Part shown: in pieces, positions 36,843 through 45,751 of the stretch | Position numbering within the stretch: the stretch's first letter is position 1 | Layout: every line of letters starts with the position of its first letter | From: an uncultured Verrucomicrobia subdivision 3 bacterium | GTDB lineage: Bacteria > Verrucomicrobiota > Verrucomicrobiia > Limisphaerales > UBA8199 | NCBI GenBank assembly: GCA_903913865.1 | Contig: CAIWMU010000104.1 | Location: 1-62,228 of the forward strand | Length of the DNA stretch: 62,228 nucleotides | Reading direction: 5' to 3' | The notes under the pieces: model-generated | Told to the model about the DNA's origin: nothing | The model's input: the letters and a program-made list of their open reading frames with translations, nothing else | Databases searched by the model: none | Program-made: the position numbers and the translations under genes

Positions 36843-38501
36843 ATGCACACATCCCCCCCCTTATCGGTTCTTTGCACCGCCTCAAAAGGCGCAGGAGCAT
36901 TCCTAAAGCGTGGCATCGTTCTGATGTTGGTCATTGCTGCTTCGGTCGCCAGTGCTGGAAATCTCGCCGGACGTTATGCCACGATCACGCTGGATGGCAG
37001 CCTGGCAGATTGGCAAACCTCGGACACGATGTATGCAGAATGGGAGATCGGCACCGGAGCCCCTCCCAACTCTGTCTTCACCAACGTCATGGTCGCAAAC
37101 GATTCCAATTACGTTTATGTCGCACTCCAGCTCTCCGCACCAGCATCCATCCTGAGCAACTGGATCAGCAACATTTTCATCGATACCGACGTCAACCCCG
37201 CGACTGGATTCAATGGCGGCTGGATGGTCGCGGGCTACAACCGGCTGGTGCAATACGGTGGAGCCGGAACCACCTACTCGGTCTACGGTTTTACGGGGGC
37301 CTCGCAATCCGACTGGACCTGGAACTGGATGGATCTGATCAGCTATTCCTATAGTGATCTGGTCATTGAATGGGCCATTCCGATCAGTTCTCTGGGGTTG
37401 ACCACCAACCAGATGCGGATGGAGTTCAACGCCAGTGGTGATGGTATTCTTGCAGAAACTTGGGCCCATCACTGGGAATCAGGCGTTGGGACTTACACCC
37501 TCGCCACCCCACCGCCAGCCGCACCACCGACAATCACATCAGTCTCAGGCGCCCAGGACAAGGTCCTGGTCACTTTTTCAAAGCCGGTCACCGCTGCGAC
37601 CGCTGGATCGACCATGAATTATACCTTCAACGGTGGGCTAAGGGCTATCTCAGCAACGCCGGATTTGATCAATCCGAGGAATGTCACACTGACAACCAGT
37701 CCCCAGCTGCGAGGAACCCTTTATACCCTGAACATCAACGGCGTGAAGGATGAGGCCGGCAACGCCATTGCCATCAACTCACAGATGACCTTCGTGTCTA
37801 GCATCATCATCGATGGATCCTTCGATGACTGGAGCGGTTTGCCCACCCTTTTCGAGAATGGCCAGGGCGATCCAACCGCCACCAATTTCAAGGAACTGCG
37901 TGCCTTTAACGATGCCAACTATATTTATCTCCAGCTCACCCTGTGGGAACCCAGCGACCTGTTGAGTCCTCAAAACAACATCTTCATCGATACTGACAAC
38001 AACCCCGCCACCGGGAACGCTTTCTGGGGAGGGGCTGAATTGCTGGTCGAAGGCGGCAATGGCTATCAGGAAAAGAATGGCAGCTTCAACGAGGGCCTGA
38101 TTAATGGGCTCAACTTCTCATCCTCGAGCATTGGGGGCACCAACTACGAATTCCGCATCTCCCGATCCGCAACCTACGTTTCGGATGGCCTGCCGGTTTT
38201 CACCACCAACACGATCAACCTCGCCTTTGATGGGGAGAGCGGCTGGGTGACCGTGAACCGGATGCCGCCCGGTCTTGGGACAACGATCCCCTACACGCTG
38301 CTTGAGCCGTTACTGCCCCCGCCGGGTCCTCTGGCAATTGCCCTTTCAGGGGGGCAGGTCAAGCTCACATGGCCCGGCTCTGCGACTCTCCAGGCCTGCG
38401 GCTCTGTTGACGGCGCTTCCTGGACAAACGTTCCAGCTGCGACCAGTCCTTACACCACCCCAACCTCCACGCAGAGGCTGTTTTTCCGGCTGATGCAGTA
38501 G
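36843..38501 (+). CDS. Secreted protein with two CBM9-like domains
   Basis: The ATG at 36843 is preferred to the in-frame TTG at 36834, giving 552 aa. The signal peptide is at ~25-40 (GIVLMLVIAASVASAG). Two CBM9-like beta-sandwich modules follow (ITLDGSLADWQTSDTMYAEW at ~50-225 and IIIDGSFDDWSGLP at ~320-470). Each contains the NYVY(V/L)xLQL and (F/I)FIDTDxNPATG pattern typical of the DOMON/CBM9 group. An Ig-like domain lies between them (VLVTFSKPVTAAT), and the shared C-terminal module ends RLFFRLMQ. It probably binds carbohydrate outside the cell. It precedes the 1003-aa gene by 56 nt and is probably co-expressed with it. Confidence 0.85.
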   Translation: MHTSPPLSVLCTASKGAGAFLKRGIVLMLVIAASVASAGNLAGRYATITLDGSLADWQTSDTMYAEWEIGTGAPPNSVFTNVMVANDSNYVYVALQLSAPASILSNWISNIFIDTDVNPATGFNGGWMVAGYNRLVQYGGAGTTYSVYGFTGASQSDWTWNWMDLISYSYSDLVIEWAIPISSLGLTTNQMRMEFNASGDGILAETWAHHWESGVGTYTLATPPPAAPPTITSVSGAQDKVLVTFSKPVTAATAGSTMNYTFNGGLRAISATPDLINPRNVTLTTSPQLRGTLYTLNINGVKDEAGNAIAINSQMTFVSSIIIDGSFDDWSGLPTLFENGQGDPTATNFKELRAFNDANYIYLQLTLWEPSDLLSPQNNIFIDTDNNPATGNAFWGGAELLVEGGNGYQEKNGSFNEGLINGLNFSSSSIGGTNYEFRISRSATYVSDGLPVFTTNTINLAFDGESGWVTVNRMPPGLGTTIPYTLLEPLLPPPGPLAIALSGGQVKLTWPGSATLQACGSVDGASWTNVPAATSPYTTPTSTQRLFFRLMQ

Positions 38502-38557
38502 GTATCCGGAGGACTCCCCGGCCCTATCACTAGGTCAAAGGGGGTTCCTCTTGCAGT

Positions 38558-41500
38558 ATGAACGTGGCTTTCCAAACACACCTCATGTGCAGGAGGATGC
38601 TCGGGCGAGCGGTTCAGTTCGCCCTCCTGAGGTCCTTTCTGGTGCTGACATTCTGGCTCCTGCTCACGGCTTCCGGGCTCGCCGGCGGCACCAATTCCTG
38701 GCGTGTCTTTCGTAATCTGTCCTCGGGAGCGACCCTGGGCACTAATCTGGTGGCAAACCCGGGGATGGAAACCACGGGGACTTCGCCTCCGCTGGCAAGG
38801 TGGAACGTGTTCGGTCTGGGCTACAATTCCAGCACGGCAGCGCACATCGGCACCCGTGCCCTTCAATGTGTTGCCACCACCGCCACCGAAGTCCATGGTG
38901 GGTTTCAAACAATCGTTCTCAACCAGACAATCCCGAAACCCCTCAAACTGGGTGGCTGGAGCAAGGCCCAAGGTGTCACCGGCGCAAGCGACTCCGACTA
39001 TTCGGTTTATCTGGACATCCTTTACACCAACGGCACCTGGCTTTATGGGCAGATCATCCCCTTCTCCGTGGGAACCCACGATTGGGAATACCGGGAGGCT
39101 TTTATCATGCCGACCTTGCCCATCCGGCAGATCAGCTGTTACCTCCTCTTTCGCAATTCGCATCTTGGCACGGTCTGGTTCGACGACATATCCCTTGCTG
39201 AAGTTCAGAACAACGTCGTCCAGTTTGACGGGACCCCTGTCTTGTCCACTCCACCAAGCCCATTCCCGATTAATCCGGCTGACCGGTTCACACTTGCCAC
39301 CGAAGACGGTCTGCAAATTCAGATCACCCAGGATGGCGGTATCATAAAGGCTGTCTCCGCTGGCACAAACAGTCTGGTCGACCCCACAGCAGACTACGCC
39401 TCCGGTTGCTTCGTTTGCGATCGGGGGGCGGGATCCGACTGGTGGAACGTGGGCGGATGGGTAACCGCCACGAACGGCATCCTGCAGCAGCAGGGAGTTG
39501 TCAGCGCTCTCGATCTCTCAGCGCATGTCCTCTACTCCGAGACAAATAACGCGATCCGCATTCAGGCCACTATTTCCAACCTGATCAGTCAGGATCGCGC
39601 CATTTCATTGTATTTCGCCCTCCCTGTAGCAATGGATGGGGGCTCCTGGTGGAACTCTCCGCGTGATGTCGTCAGCGTCACCCAGTCCGTGGAAAGCGCC
39701 ACCTTTGCAAGTGCCGAACTCGGCGCACGGAATCTTGTGAGCCAATATCCACTGGCCACGTTGGCCCAGTCTGGTGCTATCACCCTCGCCGTCCCCCCAG
39801 ACCAGTATCGCCCCTTCCGTTTGGTTTACAATAGAGTGACCCGACAGTTTTTTGCCGTCTTTGATATCGGCATCAGTTCCATTCCTACAAACTTTCCCGG
39901 ATTTGCCACTGTGGAAGTCTGGCTCTACCGCACTGATCCTGCCTGGGGACTCCGTTCAGGATTGGAAGGGTTTTACAGCAGGTTCCCTGGTGCCTTTAGC
40001 CGAAATTTCACCAACGAAGGCATCTGGGTTGCCTTTGCGGACATCCACAACATCACGAACATCGCCGATTTTGGCATCGGCTATCACGAGATTGGATACA
40101 ACCCCGCCCTGGTGAAGTTCGATGATACGAAAGGCATCCAGTCCTTCCGCTACGTGTCCGAGCCATGGTCGCATTGGATGGCCATGCCAGCGAACATATC
40201 CAACACCAACTACGCCTCGGTTTACAGTTATCTCCTTTCCCAACATGCCCTGGGCGTCAAAGCCGCCACCGCGACCCTCAGTTCGGGCCTTCGGAACCCG
40301 AATGGGCTCCTGAATTTCTTCCCTGCTGCCCAGCCGTGGTGTCCCTATGGAGCCGCTTTTAATGTCAATGCGAGCCCCTTCATCACGGATTCAAACTACT
40401 CAACCACCAAGTTCAAAAACGAATGGAACATCACGGTGCGGGATGTATATAACCACCCGGAGAATGGCCTTCTTGACGGCGAATACATCGACAGTTTCGC
40501 CGGTTCGGCCACTGAACGCGACTACAGTTCCAACCACCTGAGGACCACTTCCTTTCCACTGACCTACACGCGGGACAACCCCATGCTGATGACGCCGTTG
40601 ATTTATGGCACCATCGAAATGGCACGTGCCCTCGGGGATGAACTCCACTCCCTGGGTAAACCCATCATCGGCAACACTCTTTTTACAACGTGGCCCGGCT
40701 TGCCGGTTGGAATTGGCCTGTTCGACTTCGCCGGCACCGAGATGAATTGCTTCGACCCTGCAGGCAACCTGATCCCCCCCGCCGACAGTTCCCTTCTTTA
40801 TGCCCGCGCTCTGTCGGGCAGACGCCCTTACGGGTATCTCCTGAACACGGACTTCACCAAAGTGTCCCAGACCGAGATGGAGAGCTACATACGACTGTGC
40901 GGCGTCTATGCGATCTACCCGAGTGCATTCAGCGCCAACGCCGCGAGTGACAACTATTTTGAACAACCGTCACTGTACGAACGTGATCGATCCCTCTTCA
41001 AAAAGTATGTGCCCATCATCCGATCAATGAGCCTCGCCGGATGGCAACCGGTGACCGACGCCTCCCCCGGCAGCACGAACCTTTGCCTCGAAGCCTATGG
41101 CACCAATAACATCAACGGACATCGCTACCTCACAGTGCGAAACCTCTCAACCCAGGCCCTCACCACATCGGTGACTTTTAACGTTGCAAGATGGTCCTAT
41201 CCGGGGGCCGCATGGCTGCGGCTCACCAACCTCTATGATGGGGGCAGCTACACCATCAACCTCGCTGCCGGGAGCAATTCGATGCCAATCAGCCTCCAAG
41301 GCAACGAATGCAGGGCTTACGCCACACAGGTCAACCCTGCCCGACCCAGGATTCTCTCAAATGAAAGCAGCTTTGGCATCCACACCAATCACTTCGAATT
41401 TGATGTTGGGGCGCTGCCCGGCCAGACCATCACGGTTGAAACCTCCACCAATCTCACCCAATGGAGTGATATCTTATCCGGTGCCGTCCCAGACGAAGGG

Positions 41501-41569
41501 TTGTTCCACTTCACCACCCCCTCCCCGGTCACCTTGTTCCATCGATATTTCCGGGTCCGCTCACCGTAA
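38558..41569 (+). CDS. Secreted glycoside-hydrolase-like protein
   Basis: This 1003-aa protein has a signal segment at ~22-43 (LLRSFLVLTFWLLLTASGLAGG). Residues ~60-225 are a galactose-binding-like sandwich (NLVANPGMETTG, GTVWFDDISLAEV). The central part (~440-830) has a TIM-barrel-like character with acidic candidates (LLDGEYIDSFAG, LFDFAGTEMNCFDP). A C-terminal beta domain (YLTVRNLSTQ, ~845-925) precedes the shared terminal module ending RYFRVRSP. I suspect a glycoside hydrolase but cannot name a family. It follows the CBM9-like gene directly, with which it probably acts on an extracellular polysaccharide. Confidence 0.75.
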   Translation: MNVAFQTHLMCRRMLGRAVQFALLRSFLVLTFWLLLTASGLAGGTNSWRVFRNLSSGATLGTNLVANPGMETTGTSPPLARWNVFGLGYNSSTAAHIGTRALQCVATTATEVHGGFQTIVLNQTIPKPLKLGGWSKAQGVTGASDSDYSVYLDILYTNGTWLYGQIIPFSVGTHDWEYREAFIMPTLPIRQISCYLLFRNSHLGTVWFDDISLAEVQNNVVQFDGTPVLSTPPSPFPINPADRFTLATEDGLQIQITQDGGIIKAVSAGTNSLVDPTADYASGCFVCDRGAGSDWWNVGGWVTATNGILQQQGVVSALDLSAHVLYSETNNAIRIQATISNLISQDRAISLYFALPVAMDGGSWWNSPRDVVSVTQSVESATFASAELGARNLVSQYPLATLAQSGAITLAVPPDQYRPFRLVYNRVTRQFFAVFDIGISSIPTNFPGFATVEVWLYRTDPAWGLRSGLEGFYSRFPGAFSRNFTNEGIWVAFADIHNITNIADFGIGYHEIGYNPALVKFDDTKGIQSFRYVSEPWSHWMAMPANISNTNYASVYSYLLSQHALGVKAATATLSSGLRNPNGLLNFFPAAQPWCPYGAAFNVNASPFITDSNYSTTKFKNEWNITVRDVYNHPENGLLDGEYIDSFAGSATERDYSSNHLRTTSFPLTYTRDNPMLMTPLIYGTIEMARALGDELHSLGKPIIGNTLFTTWPGLPVGIGLFDFAGTEMNCFDPAGNLIPPADSSLLYARALSGRRPYGYLLNTDFTKVSQTEMESYIRLCGVYAIYPSAFSANAASDNYFEQPSLYERDRSLFKKYVPIIRSMSLAGWQPVTDASPGSTNLCLEAYGTNNINGHRYLTVRNLSTQALTTSVTFNVARWSYPGAAWLRLTNLYDGGSYTINLAAGSNSMPISLQGNECRAYATQVNPARPRILSNESSFGIHTNHFEFDVGALPGQTITVETSTNLTQWSDILSGAVPDEGLFHFTTPSPVTLFHRYFRVRSP

Positions 41570-41795
41570 ATGCGCCGGGATCCTTTCGACGGGAGAAGAC
41601 TGATCTTCAGCTGCGCCAGGAGCATATTCCCATGGTTCCCCTGTGCCTTTCTGGTGGCCTCCCGGCCGTTCCGGACCGGCATGTGAGGATCCGGAATGGA
41701 GCCAATGATCCGTCCTGTACACTTTTGTGGCTGGACTTTTGGACAAAATCGTGTAAACGAGTGGGAGTTTCTAACACGAATAATTCGCACTTTGT

Positions 41796-42695
41796 ATGAA
41801 AATTGGATGGAAGTTAATGATAGCTACAGGATTCACCCTTGCCCTCGTTGATCAGGGCTTCGGAGCGGATCAGCCGACCACGTTAAAGGACCAAAAATCT
41901 AAGGTCAGTTATGCCGTCGGCATGAACATTGGAACCAGCCTCAAACGGTCTGGATTTGATGTCGATGTCGACATTCTTGCCGGAGCCATCAAGGACGCTG
42001 CGGCAGGCAAGACGCCGGCGCTCAGCGAGACGGAAGCCCGGGAAGTCATGATGGCCTACCAGCAGGAGTTGAAGAAGAAGCAGGAGGAGGAACGAACCGT
42101 TCTGGGCGATAAAAACCGCAAAGCGGGAGCTGAGTTTCTGACAGCAAACAAAGCAAAGCCCGGCGTCAAAACAAAGAGCGTCGCGCTGGCTGATGGCACA
42201 ACTGCAGAACTCCAGTACAAGATCATCACTGAAGGCACCGGGACCACTCCCGGCAGCAATGATACGGTCACGGTCAATTACAAGGGAACCCTGATTGATG
42301 GTAAGGAATTTGACAGCTCCGCAAAGCATGGTCAGGCCGCCAAGTTCCAGGTCAACCGGGTCATTCGTGGCTGGACTGAGTCCCTCCAATTGATGAAAGT
42401 TGGATCGAAGTTCGAGGTTTATATCCCCTCAACTCTGGCCTACGGCGACCGCCAGTCCGGGCCGCTGATCGAGCCCGGTTCCACCCTGATTTTCGAAGTG
42501 GAATTGGTTTCAGTCGAGGCACCCGCCGCTCCGGCAGCACCGGCTCAGCCGCTCACCTCCGACATCATCCGCGTCCCCTCTGCGGAGGAATTGAAAAAGG
42601 GTGCGAAGATCGAAGTGATCAAGCCTGAGGACGCCGCCCGCATGGCTGCTGAGGAAGCCGCCAAGCAGAAGAAGACAGATTCTGAGAAGAAGTAA
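41796..42695 (+). CDS. FKBP-type peptidyl-prolyl isomerase (periplasmic)
   Basis: This 299-aa protein is of the FkpA/Mip type, with a signal peptide (~1-23). An N-terminal helical dimerisation domain spans ~30-125 (SKVSYAVGMNIGTSLK, then a charged KKKQEEER helix). The FKBP domain is ~140-232 (TVTVNYKGTLIDGKEFDSS, VIRGWTESLQLMKVGSKFEV, YIPSTLAYGDR, LIFEVELVSV). The C-terminal ~65 residues form an Ala/Pro- and Lys/Glu-rich tail that is not part of the usual family. It folds exported proteins. Its position among secreted-protein genes fits but does not prove a dedicated role. A terminator follows. Confidence 0.95.
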   Translation: MKIGWKLMIATGFTLALVDQGFGADQPTTLKDQKSKVSYAVGMNIGTSLKRSGFDVDVDILAGAIKDAAAGKTPALSETEAREVMMAYQQELKKKQEEERTVLGDKNRKAGAEFLTANKAKPGVKTKSVALADGTTAELQYKIITEGTGTTPGSNDTVTVNYKGTLIDGKEFDSSAKHGQAAKFQVNRVIRGWTESLQLMKVGSKFEVYIPSTLAYGDRQSGPLIEPGSTLIFEVELVSVEAPAAPAAPAQPLTSDIIRVPSAEELKKGAKIEVIKPEDAARMAAEEAAKQKKTDSEKK

Positions 42696-42705
42696 GTCCT
42701 TACGA

Positions 42706-42736
42706 AAAAGGCCGCACCCAATGGGTGCGGCCTTTT
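42706..42736 (+). terminator. Terminator after the FKBP gene
   Basis: The stem GGCCGCACCC (42710-42719) pairs with GGGTGCGGCC (42723-42732), flanked by AAAA and TTTT. It is a strong Rho-independent hairpin 10 nt after the stop. Confidence 0.92.
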
Positions 42737-43048
42737 CTCTCCCTGGCATTCTTCGTTCTCCTTACCGAATAAAATGCTTGGACCGGGTTTGTGTTGTAAC
42801 CCGAATGAAAGCCTCGATCGACCTTCCCTCGCTCCAACTACTTCGCTGTGCGACCCGGATCAGAGTCAGCAAAGACAGCACGGGAAAGCCCGGCCACAAA
42901 GATCACCCGGGGAACAGTTGAATGACGGCCCGGTGAGATTCCCCGGGCTCAGATTGCCAAGCTATCGCAACGTGCCGCCCTACCCTCGCCCCCCCCCCAT
43001 TTAACCCAACGTTGAGTGTCGCATTTGCAAAGCCAGCCCATCGCCAAA
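42737..43048. other. Intergenic region, no gene recognised
   Basis: About 310 nt lie between the FKBP terminator and the asparaginase-like gene. It contains a C-rich run (CCCCCCCCC near 42991) and no recognisable gene or RNA. Confidence 0.5.
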
Positions 43049-43534
43049 ATGAAAATCAAGTTCTTCACCACTGGAGGCACCATTGACAAGGTCTACTTCG
43101 ACTCCAAGAGCGAATTTGAGGTGGGATCGCCTACGGTTTTGGATGTCCTGAAGGATGCAAATGTGGCCTTCGAGAGCGAGTGTGAATCCATTCTGCGCAA
43201 GGACAGCCTGGACATCTCTGACAGTGACCGCCAGTTGATCAGGGACCGGGTGATCGCGGAACCGAATACCAAGATCATCATTACCCACGGAACGGACACC
43301 ATGCCTCGAACGGCAGAGTTTCTTTTGGGCATACCCGAAAAGACAATCGTGCTCACAGGCTCCATGCAACCGGCCAGATTCAGGTTGAGCGATGCGACCT
43401 TTAACATCGGGGCGGCCGTGTCCGCAGTCCAAATTCTGCCGGCGGGGGTTTACATAGTCATGAACGGCCGCGTTTTCCATCCCCCACAGGTTCGCAAAAA
43501 TCGCGAGTTGAACCGCTTCGAAGATATCCAGTGA
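43049..43534 (+). CDS. Single-domain asparaginase-like protein
   Basis: The ATG at 43049 starts MKIKFFTTGGTIDKVYFDS, giving 161 aa; an in-frame GTG at 43016 would add 11 residues. It carries both type I/II asparaginase N-domain motifs: TTGGTID with the nucleophilic Thr, and ITHGTDTM with the second Thr-Asp pair. VLTGSMQPARFRLSDA is also typical. The usual ~330-aa enzymes have a second domain that is absent here, but short stand-alone members are common. It may hydrolyse asparagine or another amide, or be non-catalytic. Confidence 0.88.
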   Translation: MKIKFFTTGGTIDKVYFDSKSEFEVGSPTVLDVLKDANVAFESECESILRKDSLDISDSDRQLIRDRVIAEPNTKIIITHGTDTMPRTAEFLLGIPEKTIVLTGSMQPARFRLSDATFNIGAAVSAVQILPAGVYIVMNGRVFHPPQVRKNRELNRFEDIQ

Positions 43535-43618
43535 ACAGGACTCGACCGGCATCACCCAATCCTCCCAGGGAAGTCACTCCCCATTCTGAGATTACTCACA
43601 TTCACATTGGAACAAACC

Positions 43619-44770
43619 ATGAAAACGACACCCATCATCCTCCTCTGTTCATCATTATTCACCATGCAGGCTTCTGATATGAATCTCCCAAACCCTTTGT
43701 TGAGCAACGATCACCGCCCCATAACAACCTCTCAGGAATGGATGCAAGTCCGCCGACCGGAATTGCTCGAGCTGTTCAGGGATAATGTTTACGGTCGGGC
43801 CCCCATCCAACGCCCGGAGAAGATGACCTACAAGGTTGAGGAAAGCGCCCCCGCTCTGAACGGTTCAGCCGTAAGAAAGCAGGTAAGAATCGACTTCTCC
43901 GGGCCCGGAGGGGATGGCCATGTCGATGTGATCCTATTCGTTCCGCAGAAGGGATCACGGCCGCACCCCTGCTTCCTGCTCCTGTCGAACCGCAGCATCA
44001 AGGACATGGATCCCTCCAGAACCAACCAGGCCCCCTTCTGGCCGGTTCAGGAGATCATCAATCGGGGCTATGCCACTGCTGCCTTTTTCACTGCGGACAT
44101 TGACCCGGATTTCCATGACGGTTTCACAAACGGGGTCCACCGGATATTTGATCGTCCCGCCGCGAGGAAACCTGATGCCTGGGGGACTATCGCTGCCTGG
44201 GCCTGGGGCGCGAGCCGGGTGCTCGATTACCTCGAAGCGGACAAGAACCTTGACGCCAGACGCGTCGCACTGGTGGGCCATTCCCGGGGCGGAAAGACCG
44301 CCCTCTGGGCCGGAGCCGAAGATCAACGCTTTGCGATGCTTGTCAGCAACGAAAGCGGCTGCACAGGTGCCGCAATTTCAAGGATCAAGGAAGGAGAAAA
44401 AATCGGCGGCATCAACGAACATTTTCCACACTGGTTCTGCCAGAACTACAGGAAATTCAATGGTCGTGAAAATGATCTTCCCGTGGACCAACATGAGCTT
44501 CTCGCCCTGATGGCCCCGAGGTTGCTTTACGTTTCCAGCGCGAGCGAGGACAAATGGGCTGATCCAAAGGCTGAGTTTCAATCCACCGTGGAGGCCTCAC
44601 CCGTTTACAAGCTTTTCAAGCTCGAGGGGGTTGGTGCCCAATCATTGCCGGCGCCTGAGCATCCCCTCACCAGTGGCCACATCGGTTACCACCTCAGGAC
44701 AGGCAAGCACGACCTGCTCGAATATGATTGGAGTTGCTTCATGAACTTTGCAGACAAGTTCATGAAGTAG
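43619..44770 (+). CDS. CE15-like glucuronoyl esterase
   Basis: This 383-aa alpha/beta hydrolase starts at ATG 43619 with a short signal peptide (MKTTPIILLCSSLFTMQASD). The serine nucleophile is in GHSRGGKTALWAGAEDQRFA, followed by SNESGCTGAAISRI, HWFCQNYRKFNG, DLPVDQHELLALMAPR and ASEDKWADPKAEFQS. The catalytic His is likely in GYHLRTGKHDLLEYDW. This order is characteristic of bacterial family CE15, which cleaves ester bonds between glucuronoxylan and lignin. The enzyme would act in the periplasm or outside, fitting plant-biomass degradation with the neighbouring carbohydrate-binding proteins. It converges on the 308-aa gene, with 24 nt between. Confidence 0.92.
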   Translation: MKTTPIILLCSSLFTMQASDMNLPNPLLSNDHRPITTSQEWMQVRRPELLELFRDNVYGRAPIQRPEKMTYKVEESAPALNGSAVRKQVRIDFSGPGGDGHVDVILFVPQKGSRPHPCFLLLSNRSIKDMDPSRTNQAPFWPVQEIINRGYATAAFFTADIDPDFHDGFTNGVHRIFDRPAARKPDAWGTIAAWAWGASRVLDYLEADKNLDARRVALVGHSRGGKTALWAGAEDQRFAMLVSNESGCTGAAISRIKEGEKIGGINEHFPHWFCQNYRKFNGRENDLPVDQHELLALMAPRLLYVSSASEDKWADPKAEFQSTVEASPVYKLFKLEGVGAQSLPAPEHPLTSGHIGYHLRTGKHDLLEYDWSCFMNFADKFMK

Positions 44771-44794
44771 ATCCCAGCATCCCTTGACTCCCCG

Positions 44795-45721
44795 CTACTG
44801 CAACCAAACCCGAGCCCTGTAATACATCAACCTGGATGAACCAGGTTGGGGATAGGTAATCCGGTTGTTGTTCCCTAGGATGTTTGTGAATCCCGACACT
44901 CCGCCCCAGGAGCCGGTCAGCGCCGCGTTGGTGGATGCTTCCAAACTGTATAGGCGCGCCAGCCCTGAATAACCCACCCCCTCAGCCTTGCGAGCCAGAA
45001 AACTTACAGTCGTGCCGGGAGCAGCGTTGGTGATTTGAAGCGAGAAAACATCCTTCGGATCAGACGGATTCGATCCGGCAACGTATTCCCGTGAATTGGA
45101 GACACCGTCCCCATCCTTATCCCCATCACCGGTGCCGGAGATGCCGTTCTGGACCAACCACTGGTGGTAGAGCGACGTGGGCGCCGCTGGCCCAACTGTG
45201 AAATCCAGTTGCTGGAACCTGCCGCGAGCAGGAATAACGTAGGAAGCCTGGGCGAGGTCGCCGGATTCATCCCGAAGTGTTATGAACAGGCGTGTGCCAT
45301 TCGTCAGGGCTCCACCCTTTCGTGTGGCGGGAACTGTCTCGATTGGCAACTCGAGAAAATACATGCTGCCATACTGGGCAACATCACCAATCCGATAGCT
45401 GGCCACCGGCACCCCATTAGTGGTTCTCCGCGCCTCGACCACCAGATCCACCCTGTCCGCACCAGCCACCACGTTCGAGATGGTTATCGAGCCAAAGACG
45501 AAGTTGGAGGGCTCGGGGAGGACGGCCATTGAGTTCTGCCCGAACAGAAGAACGGACAAGAGAAGCAACGCAAGGAGCCACCGAACCTCTTTCCCGGGGG
45601 CTGGCGACACACCGGCATCGGCCAGCTGTTCATTCCCACTGGGATGCAATCCAACGGCGTTATGCGTGTGGAGGAATCCGGACTCCTGCCCTGGACGGTC
45701 CAATATGTTGTTGATAGTCAT
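44795..45721 (-). CDS. Secreted Ca-loop protein, last gene of the giant-protein operon
   Basis: This 308-aa protein's ATG at 45721 lies 30 nt after the stop of the 3748-aa gene. The hydrophobic segment WLLALLLLSVLLFG begins only at residue ~48, so a downstream GTG may be the true start. Residues ~200-222 (GDGDKDGDGVSNSREYVAGS) form a thrombospondin-type-3/dockerin-like calcium loop, a hinge common before C-terminal anchoring modules. The last ~65 residues end SRLMYYRARVWLQ, related to the shared terminal module. It is presumably exported and could attach to or assist the giant protein. The function is not recognised. Confidence 0.75.
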   Translation of the reverse strand: MTINNILDRPGQESGFLHTHNAVGLHPSGNEQLADAGVSPAPGKEVRWLLALLLLSVLLFGQNSMAVLPEPSNFVFGSITISNVVAGADRVDLVVEARRTTNGVPVASYRIGDVAQYGSMYFLELPIETVPATRKGGALTNGTRLFITLRDESGDLAQASYVIPARGRFQQLDFTVGPAAPTSLYHQWLVQNGISGTGDGDKDGDGVSNSREYVAGSNPSDPKDVFSLQITNAAPGTTVSFLARKAEGVGYSGLARLYSLEASTNAALTGSWGGVSGFTNILGNNNRITYPQPGSSRLMYYRARVWLQ

Positions 45722-45751
45722 ATTCTTTGTATTTCGCTTATGGTCGTCACC

